From Occultella aeris (GTDB taxonomy: Bacteria > Actinomycetota > Actinomycetes > Actinomycetales > Beutenbergiaceae), in NCBI RefSeq assembly GCF_902703175.1, contig NZ_CACRYJ010000014.1, positions 112,739 to 176,738 on the forward strand: a stretch of DNA of 64,000 nt, read 5' to 3'. The position numbers and the translations under genes were made by a program. Under the pieces are notes generated by a model, which saw nothing but the letters and a program-made list of their open reading frames with translations, ran no database searches and was not told the DNA's origin. This document shows positions 33,236 through 42,551 of the stretch, one piece after another; position 1 is the first letter of the stretch, and each line of letters begins with the position of its first letter.

Positions 33236-35809
33236 GTGAACGAGAACTGCGCCGTCGAACCCGCGAATCCGCTGAATCTCAGGCGTTCCACCCGACCGGA
33301 GAATGCTGCGCAATCCATCAGTCGCCGCCAGGTCCTGGCTGCCCTTGCCTGCGCGGGAGGTGCACTGCTGACCACCTCCGTGGGCACACCTCGAGCCCTG
33401 GCCGCCGAAGGGGTGGCACTGGTCTCGGATGGACGGGCGGCGGCCGTCGTGGTGCTGGCCCGGAGTCGTGCGGCTCAGGTGACCGCTGCCGCGCAGCTCC
33501 TCGTGGATACCGTGCAGAGGGCGACCGGCGTGGTACTGACCGTCACCACCGAGGACTCGATCTCACCCACCGAGAGTGAACTGAACCGGATCTATGTCGA
33601 CACTCGAGGTGCGTGGAGCGCGCAGGGGCTTGACGACATGATCTCGGGCCTCGATCGGGATGGCTTCGTCCTGGCGCCGGGCGACCGCAGTCTGACGGTG
33701 ATCGGCAACAGCGCATGGGGATCGCAGTTCGGGGCGATCGAGATGTGCCGTCGTTTCGGCGCCGTCTGGCTGATGCCCGACGACGTCGGCGCTTACGTGC
33801 CGTCCGCAACGGCGCTGTATGCGCCTGCTCAGATGGTGCAAGGCACGCCAACGTTCCGTTCCCGCGCGCTGAGCCCGTTGTTCAACGCCGGCCACACCGA
33901 CACCCTGACCGATCCGGATCCACTGAAACAATGGGCCGCACATCAACGCATGCACTGGCGGATCGAGTTCCACCACAATCTGTGGAGGCTCTTCCCGGTT
34001 GAGAAGTATGGAGATCCCGCGCTGCCCACCTATCGGCCTGACTTCTATCCCATCCATGATGGGCAGACGTACATTCCGCCGACCGGCACCACCATCCAGT
34101 GGCAGCCGCGCTTCAGCGCCCCCGGAATAGCGGCGGCCGCAGCTGCGGAGATCCTCGCCTACCTCGCACCCCGGCCGCACCTGGAGAGCTACTCGCTCGG
34201 CGTCAACGACTCCGGCGGTTTCAGTGAGGATGAAGTCGATCTCGCGAAATTGAACTCCATGGGTTACGCGGACGCCTCCGAGCCGTACTACCGGTTCGTC
34301 AACGAGGTCGCCGAGATCGTGGCTGCGCAACGCCCCGAGATCAAGCTCGGACTCCTTGCCTACACCAACGTCTCCGATCCGCCCACGTTCCCGCTCCACG
34401 CCAACGTGGTGCCGTTCCTGACCCGTGATCGCTACGGATGGGTCGATCCCGCAATCGAGGCGGAGGACAAGCGGGCCACCCTCGCCTGGAAGGCTCTGGC
34501 GACTGAGGTCGGTTGGTACGACTACCGCTACGGGGCTCCATACGCCGTCCCCAGAGTGGACTCCGTCGTGGTTGGCCGTGCGATGGCCTGGGCAGCGACG
34601 GCCGGCGTCACACACCACTACGCCGAGCTCTACCCGAACTGGGGCGAGGGCCCCAAGCCGTGGGTGCTCTCCGAACTGACGTGGGACCCACACCAGGACG
34701 TCCGTGCACTCGAAGACCGTTGGTACGACCTCGCAGTCGGCTCAGCCGCAACGCCGGCGATCCGTTCCTACTACCGGCTGTGGGAGTCATTCTGGCGGGA
34801 ACGGGTCCCCCAGACCACGTGGTTCCGCACCCCTCGCATGTACTACTACTTCGCCGATCAGGCCTACCTCCAGGTCGTCACGGAGGAGGACATCGCCACC
34901 TCTCGGAACCTGCTCGACAAGGCTGCGCGACTGGCCGGCCAACCGGAGCAGGCAGCCCGTGTCGAGGTGCTCCGCAGGCAGTTCGAGTTCTACGAGTCAT
35001 CTGCCCGGAGCTACCCACGGATGGTGGATGAACCGGCCGGAACGAGAGACGCGCTGCAGCTGATTCGGTCGATCGAGAGTTCCCTCGACCGCAATGTGGA
35101 CCTTGCGACCCGGCGTACCACCTTGCTGTCGGAATTCAACGCCAGCCCCGTGATGCGGCACTCGATCGACCTTGAGCGGTGGTACGCAATCGGGTGGTCG
35201 GGTTGGAACGTCTACGCGATATGGGCGCTCGCCTCCTTCCTCAAGGGCAACCAGGAGTCGGAGATGGTCCGGCGAAGACTGGCCACCCTGGCCGGCGAAC
35301 CCGGGCGCATTGGCGCCTTCGCCCGGCACGCGCTCGCCGTGTCCGACGACCGGATCGTCACGCGTCTGGAGAACGCCGGCTTCGAGTCCGGAGGGCTCGA
35401 GCCGTGGGTGATCGACAACGAGTGGAAGACTGCTGACCAGGCCCGGGTGGTGACGGAGGCGAACAGCACTCACCTCCGGCTGCCCGCAGGGTTCCAAGGC
35501 ACCATCCACCAAGAGGTCGCAGCATCGCCCGGCGTTTTTCACCTCACCGCACAGATCCGCGCAGCTGACACAGCGCAGGCGGGTGGGTACTACCTCGTTG
35601 CCCAAGCCCAGGCACTCGACGCCGACGGTTCGATGATTCGCCAGTTCTGGTCGCCGTGGGCCGCTGTTGCCGATGCGCAGGCCTGGAGCGCCGTAACGGT
35701 CGCAGACCTTCTGCCTGACGCGACCACCTCGGTTCGCATCGCGCTCAACGCTCAGGTGAGGGCACCCGTCATGATCGACACCGTGGTGCTGACCCAGCTC
35801 AGCGGATAG
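33236..35809 (+). CDS. Exported DUF4838 protein 2
   Basis: An 857-residue homologue of the protein at 16-18.5 kb. The Tat leader SRRQVLAALACAGG is preceded by an unusually long N-region of about 30 residues. An N-terminal alpha/beta domain follows, and the DUF4838 core carries the shared block YAELYPNWGEGPKPW near 460. The C-terminus from about 705 (ENAGFESGGLEPW) is a CBM-like jelly roll. GGAGGAG sets the GTG start. It is in the same plus-strand operon as the two beta-helix proteins, suggesting combined extracellular attack on one glycan. Confidence 0.87.
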   Translation: MNENCAVEPANPLNLRRSTRPENAAQSISRRQVLAALACAGGALLTTSVGTPRALAAEGVALVSDGRAAAVVVLARSRAAQVTAAAQLLVDTVQRATGVVLTVTTEDSISPTESELNRIYVDTRGAWSAQGLDDMISGLDRDGFVLAPGDRSLTVIGNSAWGSQFGAIEMCRRFGAVWLMPDDVGAYVPSATALYAPAQMVQGTPTFRSRALSPLFNAGHTDTLTDPDPLKQWAAHQRMHWRIEFHHNLWRLFPVEKYGDPALPTYRPDFYPIHDGQTYIPPTGTTIQWQPRFSAPGIAAAAAAEILAYLAPRPHLESYSLGVNDSGGFSEDEVDLAKLNSMGYADASEPYYRFVNEVAEIVAAQRPEIKLGLLAYTNVSDPPTFPLHANVVPFLTRDRYGWVDPAIEAEDKRATLAWKALATEVGWYDYRYGAPYAVPRVDSVVVGRAMAWAATAGVTHHYAELYPNWGEGPKPWVLSELTWDPHQDVRALEDRWYDLAVGSAATPAIRSYYRLWESFWRERVPQTTWFRTPRMYYYFADQAYLQVVTEEDIATSRNLLDKAARLAGQPEQAARVEVLRRQFEFYESSARSYPRMVDEPAGTRDALQLIRSIESSLDRNVDLATRRTTLLSEFNASPVMRHSIDLERWYAIGWSGWNVYAIWALASFLKGNQESEMVRRRLATLAGEPGRIGAFARHALAVSDDRIVTRLENAGFESGGLEPWVIDNEWKTADQARVVTEANSTHLRLPAGFQGTIHQEVAASPGVFHLTAQIRAADTAQAGGYYLVAQAQALDADGSMIRQFWSPWAAVADAQAWSAVTVADLLPDATTSVRIALNAQVRAPVMIDTVVLTQLSG

Positions 35810-35884
35810 GCAGCCGGCTTCGGTGTAAACCAGCGTGCGAAAGAGGTCGGCGTAGCACACCGCAAATTCGCGAAAGGACGAACG

Positions 35885-36703
35885 ATGCGGAATGAAGAAG
35901 GCGTCTGCCTGGTGACCGGTGGCGCTGGCGCACGGATCGGCCATGGGGTGAGCACGATGGTGGCTGCCCGCGGGCTCCATGTGGTCATCGGCGACACCGA
36001 CGGTGGCGCCACCCAGCAGCTCGCCACGCGGCTCAGGGCGTCGGGCCACCGAGCCGACGCCGTCGACCTGGACGTCTGCGACCCCGACTCGATCGAGCGG
36101 GCACTATCGGAGATCCGCGGCCGGATCGGAACCGTTCGTTCGCTGGTCAACAGTGCGGGAACAGGCCTGGAACTGCCTGCTGCTGACGTCTCCACGCCGC
36201 AGTTCGACCGGATCATGGCGGTGAACGTCCGTGGATCCTGGTTGTGCGCACGAGCGGTGCTACCGGGAATGATCGACGCCGGCGGGGGTAGCATCGTGAA
36301 CATCGGATCCGTCCACAAGGCGGGGGCGAGCCAGGGGTACTCGGCGTATGCCGCGAGCAAGGCGGCGCTCGTCGGACTGACTCGCGGAATCGCGTGTGAC
36401 TATGGTCGGCAGTTCGTGCGGTGCAATATCGTCCATCCCGGTGCGGTGGTGAGTCCGGAACAACTGGCCGAGGATTACCGGACGGGTGCCACCCCCAGCC
36501 ACCGCCGCTTCCTCGCCGAGCGGCAGATGATGCCGAGACCCGTCACTCCCGCCGACATCGGCAAGGTCGTCGGCTTCCTGCTCTCGGACGACGCCTTGTC
36601 AATGACCGGCAGCGAGGTCTGGGCGGACGCCGGCACCAGCGCCATGCTCTTCGACCACCGCTCCCCCGAATGGAGTATGGAAGCGGGAGCCGCGGCCACG
36701 TAG
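35885..36703 (+). CDS. SDR-family oxidoreductase
   Basis: A 272-residue classical SDR: nucleotide motif VTGGAGARIGHG at residues 10-21, NSAG near 95, IGSVHKAG with the catalytic Ser near 140 and YAASK near 156. The C-terminus has the usual SMTGSEVWADAGTS. Likely a sugar or sugar-acid dehydrogenase. GAAAGGA precedes the ATG. It ends the plus-strand operon; only five bases separate its stop from that of the convergent SGNH gene. Confidence 0.92.
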   Translation: MRNEEGVCLVTGGAGARIGHGVSTMVAARGLHVVIGDTDGGATQQLATRLRASGHRADAVDLDVCDPDSIERALSEIRGRIGTVRSLVNSAGTGLELPAADVSTPQFDRIMAVNVRGSWLCARAVLPGMIDAGGGSIVNIGSVHKAGASQGYSAYAASKAALVGLTRGIACDYGRQFVRCNIVHPGAVVSPEQLAEDYRTGATPSHRRFLAERQMMPRPVTPADIGKVVGFLLSDDALSMTGSEVWADAGTSAMLFDHRSPEWSMEAGAAAT

Positions 36704-36708
36704 GTCTG

Positions 36709-37713
36709 TCAGCGAGCGGCGATGCCGCCGGTCTCGAGCTTGGTCAGCAACGCCGCAGCCAGGTGCGCGTAGCCTGCCGCGGAGGGGTGCAGCCCGTCAT
36801 GCAGCAGGTCGGCCTGCTCCGGACCGAAGATCTCCGGGCCCGAGATCAGATGGATCGCATTATCGGTGTCAGCCAGGAGCATCGCGGCCATCTCCACCTC
36901 TGAGCGCAGCCGAGCGAGGGTCATGCCGGTGGGACCGACGAGATTCTCCCGATCGGGGCTGACGATCGGCGAGATCACCACCAGGGGCGCATCGGGGTGG
37001 CCGTCCCTGATGGTGCTCAGGAATCCCAGAGCTGTCGGAAGGAAGGACCTCTGGCTGAACGTTCCGGATCCGTACACATTGATCCCGAGGCAGGTGATGA
37101 CGAGATCGGCGGGGTGGTCGCGGATCCATCGAGCGATCATCGGGTCAAGGTGGCACTCACTGCCGAAACCGAGGCAGGTCAGTTCCATGTCCAAGGACTT
37201 CGCGACCATGGCCGGCCAGGTGGTTGACGGCGATGCCGCCGACCGGCACTGCGTGATCGAGCTCCCGTAGGCGATCAGCTCGCGTCGCTCCGTCGCCGGT
37301 GCGGCGACCATCCGCGCGCCGGGACTCAGGAACAGGCCGGTGATCCGGAGCTCGCCGTACTGCGGTAGCCACACCTCGACGGACTTCATGGCGGGTGGTA
37401 GGCCGCGGAACGCGACGTGGCCATCCGCGTCGAGCACCGCCGATCCCGCAGTGCTTCCGTCGACGAACAGATCGATGCGGTCCGTCAGCAGGTCGTCCAG
37501 GGCCGCGACCGCGACTCCGATCACGGTGGCGTCGGTGCGGAACACCAGTCGGATCCCTGCCTGCATGGCCGCCCGGCTGCGCAGCCCTTCGCCGGGAAAC
37601 AGCGGCAGTCGACTCAAGGGTAGTCGCCAACCCCGCGACCCTGCCCGCCCGTGCTCGACCTCGGCGGCGCCCGCCCAGACGATCCGTTCATCGTTCGGCT
37701 CAATGCGAATCAC
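36709..37713 (-). CDS. SGNH/GDSL-family hydrolase
   Basis: A 334-residue esterase-type protein. An N-terminal beta domain of about 140 residues (SVEVWLPQYGELRITGL) precedes the SGNH core: YGSSITQC with the nucleophile Ser near 148, GINVYG as block III, and LHDGLHPSAAGYAHL with the catalytic Asp and His. Such two-domain forms include carbohydrate esterases, so removal of acetyl or feruloyl groups from imported oligosaccharides is plausible. No signal peptide is seen. The GTG at 37713 follows a GGCGGGGGG stretch. It is the last gene of the transporter operon. Confidence 0.87.
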   Translation of the reverse strand: MIRIEPNDERIVWAGAAEVEHGRAGSRGWRLPLSRLPLFPGEGLRSRAAMQAGIRLVFRTDATVIGVAVAALDDLLTDRIDLFVDGSTAGSAVLDADGHVAFRGLPPAMKSVEVWLPQYGELRITGLFLSPGARMVAAPATERRELIAYGSSITQCRSAASPSTTWPAMVAKSLDMELTCLGFGSECHLDPMIARWIRDHPADLVITCLGINVYGSGTFSQRSFLPTALGFLSTIRDGHPDAPLVVISPIVSPDRENLVGPTGMTLARLRSEVEMAAMLLADTDNAIHLISGPEIFGPEQADLLHDGLHPSAAGYAHLAAALLTKLETGGIAAR

Positions 37714-37816
37714 TGATGTTCCCCCCGCCGAACACGCCCACGAGTCCCGCTCCTTCCGTTCGCGCACCTGTTCGCCGTCGGGCGGGCAGGGCTTCGCCAC
37801 GCCCGACGGCGAGGGG

Positions 37817-39613
37817 TCAGCTGGTGATCGTGACGCCCTTCGTGGTGAACACGGTGCCGTAGTACCACGGACGCAGATTCTCCACGTGCGGCTTCACCAG
37901 CAGGTTGTAGCCACCCCAAAGCACCGGGATCATGGCGAAAGCGTCCACCCAGGCTGTCGCGGCCTCAGTGAGCATGTCCCGCTGCTTGTCCACATCGGTC
38001 TCGGTCAGCGCCGCGGCGACAAGTTCCGAGGTCTGCTGGAGCTCGGCGGGGCGGCTCCCGTCGATGATCGCCATCTGTTCCGCGAGCGGGGCCTCACTCT
38101 CGATGGATGCGAGCACCTGGGCCGCCTCGGCGGCCGGGATCAGGTTCGCGCCGTAGATCTGGGGAGCCGTCGGGAAGATGCCTTGGACGGCCGCCAGCAT
38201 GGTGGGCGGATTGATCGCGCCGTTCTGGACGTAGAACCCTGTGTAGTCCGCCGGATGGACCAGGGCACGCTTGCTCGAGTAGACACCGACCTCCACCACG
38301 TCGAGCGTCGCGGTGACACCGATGTTGTCGCGCCACATCTGCCCGATGGCTTCAACCCACGGGCTCGCCTGGAAGTCCAGCAGCTGAATGGTCGGCATGC
38401 CCACGCCGTCCGGATAGCCGGCCTCGCTCAGCAACTCCTTGGCCTGGTCGACATCGAAGGAGATCCCGGGCACTTCATCGCCGCCCGGCACGGCGGAGGG
38501 CAGCAACGAGGTCCCCGCGACCGCGGGTTCCGCGATCCCGGCCAGTGCGTCCCGGTCGATCGCCAACGCCAACGCCTGCCGGACCCGGACGTCGTGCAGC
38601 GCCGGGTGCTCGCTGTTCATCACGACCAGCCGGCGGACCTGATTGGTCGGCGAGCTGACGAGCTGATCGGCCACGTCGGAGGCCGTCACGGCCTCGAGGT
38701 TGTCCTCGATCCGACCGGTGATGTCAATCTCGCCCTGTTGGAAGGCCAGCAGATCCGCGGTGGTGCCGCCGTCGTTGAAGGTGACCTCCCACCGCTCCAG
38801 GAAGTAGCTGTCCTTGTCCCAGTAGGTGTCGTTGGGGACCAGCACGGCGCCTTGGTTGACGCGGAAGCTGTCCAGCAGGAATGGTCCATTGCTCACCCAG
38901 CCCTCGGGCACCAGCCACGCGTCGCCCAGTTCCTCGACCGTCGCCGGGTGCAGCGGCAGGGCCCAGAAGCCCGCCAGGTGGACCAGCAGGTCGGCGTTGG
39001 AGTGAACGAGGGTGAGCTCGAACGTCGAATCATCGACCGCCTTCGCGCCGACGGTTGCGAAGTCTTCGGTCACACCGGCCATGTAGGCGTCGGCGCCCTG
39101 GACACCGACAACGGTGTGGACGTATGAGGGCGATCCCTCTCCTGCGATACCGGGGGTGAGGATGCGCTTCCAGTTCCACTCGAAGTCGTTTGCCGTGACC
39201 GGGTCTCCGTTCGACCAGACCGCATCGGCCCGGATCGTGAATGTGTAGACCAGCCCGTCTTCCGAGACCGTCCACGACTCTGCGGCCCCCGGTACCACCT
39301 GGTCGGGCTGGTCCGCGTCGATCGCGACCAAACCTTCCCACAGGCCGATCATCATGATCTGTCCGAAGGAGGAGTTGCCATTCACCGCCGGGTCGAGGGC
39401 GGCGACCGGGAGCATCGACTGGCGCAAGGTGCCAGTTCGTTGTGGGTCGGCGTCCTGGTCGGGTGCAGTGGTGGCATCGTTGCCGCCGTCGTCGGAGAAG
39501 CCGCAGCCGGCCAACACACCGGTGGCCGTTGCCATGGTCGCCGCGAGGAACGAGCGGCGACCGAGGAGAAGTGCTGGAGAACTGGAGTTGACGGGGCGTG
39601 CGGAGTGCGGCAT
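37817..39613 (-). CDS. ABC transporter substrate-binding lipoprotein, family 5
   Basis: A 598-residue solute-binding protein of the peptide/nickel/oligosaccharide (SBP_bac_5) type. The leader GRRSFLAATMATATGVLAGC combines a twin-arginine start with a lipobox, so it is probably Tat-exported and lipid-anchored. The family signature AAESWTVSEDGLVYTFTIR lies near 140. AAGGAG sets the ATG at 39613. Encoded after its permeases and ATPase, it would capture oligosaccharides released by the exported enzymes; peptides are an alternative. Confidence 0.93.
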   Translation of the reverse strand: MPHSARPVNSSSPALLLGRRSFLAATMATATGVLAGCGFSDDGGNDATTAPDQDADPQRTGTLRQSMLPVAALDPAVNGNSSFGQIMMIGLWEGLVAIDADQPDQVVPGAAESWTVSEDGLVYTFTIRADAVWSNGDPVTANDFEWNWKRILTPGIAGEGSPSYVHTVVGVQGADAYMAGVTEDFATVGAKAVDDSTFELTLVHSNADLLVHLAGFWALPLHPATVEELGDAWLVPEGWVSNGPFLLDSFRVNQGAVLVPNDTYWDKDSYFLERWEVTFNDGGTTADLLAFQQGEIDITGRIEDNLEAVTASDVADQLVSSPTNQVRRLVVMNSEHPALHDVRVRQALALAIDRDALAGIAEPAVAGTSLLPSAVPGGDEVPGISFDVDQAKELLSEAGYPDGVGMPTIQLLDFQASPWVEAIGQMWRDNIGVTATLDVVEVGVYSSKRALVHPADYTGFYVQNGAINPPTMLAAVQGIFPTAPQIYGANLIPAAEAAQVLASIESEAPLAEQMAIIDGSRPAELQQTSELVAAALTETDVDKQRDMLTEAATAWVDAFAMIPVLWGGYNLLVKPHVENLRPWYYGTVFTTKGVTITS

Positions 39614-39705
39614 CGGGGCTCCTTGGGGATGGGGCGTGGTTGGGGGGCTGATCGAGAGGGAAGGTGATCCAGTTGTGGTGGTGGACCGGCGCACCGCGGC
39701 CGGCA

Positions 39706-41574
39706 TCAGCCGGGACTGCGTACCCAGTGCCCTGGGGCGGTCTCAACCAGCTCCCCGGTCAGGTCGAGCTCCGGTTCGTCCCGCAGGGCGGCGGTGCCGA
39801 TGGGCTCGCCGGCGACGGCACGGCTCCCGTGGATCGGGAGCACGGAGGCGAGCAGTTCGCGGGTGTACGGATGCTGTGGTGCGCCGAACAGATCGGCCGC
39901 CGTGGCTGACTCCACAATCGTGCCGTTGGCCATCACGATGATGCGATCGCAGATGCGTTGCGCCACCGCCAGATTGTGGGTGATGAAGAGCATCGACAGA
40001 CCCATCTCCGCCTTGAGCCTCTGCAGCAGGTCGAGGATCTGTCCTTGGATCGACACGTCGAGTGCCGAGGTTGGTTCATCGCACACCAGCAGGTCCGGTT
40101 CGAGCGCGAGCGCACGAGCGATCGCGATGCGTTGTTGCTGCCCGCCGGAGAACTGTCGTGGGTACTGGTCGGCGCGAGTCTCTGGGATGCCGACGAGCTC
40201 CAACAACTCCAGCGCGCGTGCCCGCCGGCTCGCCGGAGTGCCGACCCGGTGCACCTTGAGCGGTTCGGCGACATTTGAAGCCACCGTCAGGTGTGGCAGC
40301 AGCGAGGCATACGGGTTCTGGAACACCAGCTGTACCCGCCGGCGCCAAGCCTTCAGGTCTTGTCCGCTCAGGGTCAACGCATCGTCACCGTCGAACTCGA
40401 GGGCACCGGTTGTCGGTTCGATCAGCCGGGCGATGAGCCTGGCCAAGGTCGACTTGCCCGATCCCGATTCTCCGACGATCCCCACCGTTTCGCCCGACTC
40501 GATCGTCAGGTCGACATCGCGAACGGCTGTGATCTCCCCACCGGGAACCTGGAAGACCTTGACGAGATCCCGCGCCGCGACCAGGTCTGTCGTCCGTTCG
40601 AACGGCTCCTGGCGGGCGCGGCCGGGCCCGTCTGCCTGGTGCGGGTGTCCCGTCGGCGCCGCGGCGTGGTGACCTGCTTCACCGGTGGAGGTGACGGTCC
40701 GACCTCTGGACGTGGCCGGATCCAGGGCGGTGACAGTTTCAGCTGCCCGTAGCAGCTGGCGCGAGTACGGATGGGACGGACTATTGACGAAGGCATCCAC
40801 CGTCGCCGCCTCGACGACGACACCGTGACGCATCACCACGACGTCATCACAGAGGTAGCGTGCCACCCCAAGGTCGTGGGTGATCATCGCCAACGAGATC
40901 CCGTCGCCGCGCAGCACTTCCAGCAGATCCAGGACCTGGCGTTGGATGGTCACATCCAACGCTGTCGTCGGCTCATCAGCGATCAGCAGCTTGGGCCGGG
41001 CCACGATCGCCATGGCAATCATCGCGCGCTGCCGCTGCCCGCCGGACAACTGGAACGGGTACATCCGGATCCGCTTGCGCGGTTCTGGAATCCCAACGCG
41101 ATCCAATGCCTCGATGGCGCGCTCCAGGGCGTGGGCGCGGTCGGTGATCCCGTGCCATCGAAGGTGTTCGGTGAGTTGGACCTTCAACGTTCGCGTCGGA
41201 TTCAGAGCGGACATGGCGTTCTGGAAGACCATGCCGATCTGTGCGCCCCGCACGGCCCTCAACTGCTTGTCCGGCAAGCTGATCAGGTCCTGGCCGCCGA
41301 ACATGGCCTGTCCGGTCACGGACGCTGTCTCTGGCAGTAGCCGCAGCAGGGCGCGCATCGTCACCGTCTTGCCGGATCCGGACTCGCCGACGACCGCCAG
41401 GGAGGCGCCCGGTTCGATGTCGAAGCTCACGCCTTCGACCACGGTCGCCGTTGGGCCACCACGCGGCTTGGCGAAGCTCACCCGCAGATCACGAACCGAG
41501 AGCAGGGCCTGGGGATCATGCGCTGTGGGCTGTACGCCATCCAGCGTGGCGCTGCTACCGAACGAGGCCGTCAT
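39706..41574 (-). CDS. ABC transporter ATP-binding protein, fused DppD-DppF type
   Basis: A 622-residue protein with two complete nucleotide-binding domains in tandem. Domain 1 has Walker A GESGSGKT near 62, LSGGQRQR and Walker B LLIADEPT. Domain 2 has GESGSGKST near 370, FSGGQQQR and LLVCDEPTSALD. Both have the oligopeptide-type C-terminal extension (SHPYSRQLL, QHPYTRELL). This fusion powers import together with the two permeases. Its ATG overlaps the DppC stop by four bases. Confidence 0.96.
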   Translation of the reverse strand: MTASFGSSATLDGVQPTAHDPQALLSVRDLRVSFAKPRGGPTATVVEGVSFDIEPGASLAVVGESGSGKTVTMRALLRLLPETASVTGQAMFGGQDLISLPDKQLRAVRGAQIGMVFQNAMSALNPTRTLKVQLTEHLRWHGITDRAHALERAIEALDRVGIPEPRKRIRMYPFQLSGGQRQRAMIAMAIVARPKLLIADEPTTALDVTIQRQVLDLLEVLRGDGISLAMITHDLGVARYLCDDVVVMRHGVVVEAATVDAFVNSPSHPYSRQLLRAAETVTALDPATSRGRTVTSTGEAGHHAAAPTGHPHQADGPGRARQEPFERTTDLVAARDLVKVFQVPGGEITAVRDVDLTIESGETVGIVGESGSGKSTLARLIARLIEPTTGALEFDGDDALTLSGQDLKAWRRRVQLVFQNPYASLLPHLTVASNVAEPLKVHRVGTPASRRARALELLELVGIPETRADQYPRQFSGGQQQRIAIARALALEPDLLVCDEPTSALDVSIQGQILDLLQRLKAEMGLSMLFITHNLAVAQRICDRIIVMANGTIVESATAADLFGAPQHPYTRELLASVLPIHGSRAVAGEPIGTAALRDEPELDLTGELVETAPGHWVRSPG

Positions 41575-42551
41575 GCGTGGTCCTCTTCGCTGGAATCGAA
41601 GGCATCTCGCAGACCATCACCCATCCAGGTGAACGCCAGCATGGTGAGGCCGAACAGGACCAGGGGCGCGATGATCAGATACGGGTGAGAAAGCACGAAG
41701 GTGTAGCCGTCCACGATCATTCCGCCCCAGGATGGAGTGGGCGGCGCCACGCCCAGTCCCACCAGAGCCAGTCCAGACTCGGCGATGATGGCGCCGGGTA
41801 TCCCGAAGCTCGTCGTGACCAGCAGCGGCCCGGCTGCGTTCGGCAGGATGTGTCGGACTGCGATCGCGAACCCGCCGGTGCCGATCGATCGCGACGCCTC
41901 GATGTACTCGAACGTCTTGATCTTCAACACCTGCGCTCGGACCAGGCGTGCTTGTGTGACCCAGCCGGCGATTCCGATCGCCAGGATGATCGACAACGGC
42001 GACCGACCCATGACCACGACGAGCAGCACCGAGAACAGGTAGCTCGGGAACGCGTACATGACGTCGGTGAAGGACATCAACGCAGACTCCGCCCGACCGC
42101 CGAGCCAGCCCGCCCACAACCCGATCACCAAGGCGATCACCAGCGCCACAAGTTCTGCGGTGAAGCCGATGATCAGGGCCGTCCGGAGGCTGTAGAGGAG
42201 CCGGGAGAACACGTCCCTACCCAGTTGGTCGGTGCCGAGCAGATGTCCCTCGCTCAGCGGTGGCAGCAGACCGTTGAGCAGGTCCTGCTCACTGTAGGAG
42301 TGGGGTGCGAGCAGCGGGGCTGCGGCGGCAACGACCACCAGCACAACGACGAAGGCCAGGCTGGCAAACGCAAGCCGGTTCCGCTTGAAACGCGTCCAGC
42401 CGCGACTCAGTTCGCTCTGCGCACGTGGTGCCGCTGCGTCGGAGCGTTGGCGCCGCGCCAGTCGGCGGACGGTCGGTGTTGGACCGTCGTGGTCGGCGTC
42501 CACAGTCCTACTGCCCGGCTCATGACGGTCCTGGACCCCGCTCGGATTCAT
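41571..42551 (-). CDS. ABC transporter permease, DppC type
   Basis: A 326-residue inner-membrane permease. A cytosolic Arg-rich N-terminus of about 55 residues leads into the OppC-like first helix (FKRNRLAFASLAFVVVLVVV), the LGTDQLGRDVFSRLLYSLR motif, five further helices and the ATPase-contact EAA loop (EASRSIGTGGFAIAVRHILPN). GGAGGT is just upstream. The ATG overlaps the DppB stop by four bases. Confidence 0.95.
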   Translation of the reverse strand: MNPSGVQDRHEPGSRTVDADHDGPTPTVRRLARRQRSDAAAPRAQSELSRGWTRFKRNRLAFASLAFVVVLVVVAAAAPLLAPHSYSEQDLLNGLLPPLSEGHLLGTDQLGRDVFSRLLYSLRTALIIGFTAELVALVIALVIGLWAGWLGGRAESALMSFTDVMYAFPSYLFSVLLVVVMGRSPLSIILAIGIAGWVTQARLVRAQVLKIKTFEYIEASRSIGTGGFAIAVRHILPNAAGPLLVTTSFGIPGAIIAESGLALVGLGVAPPTPSWGGMIVDGYTFVLSHPYLIIAPLVLFGLTMLAFTWMGDGLRDAFDSSEEDHA

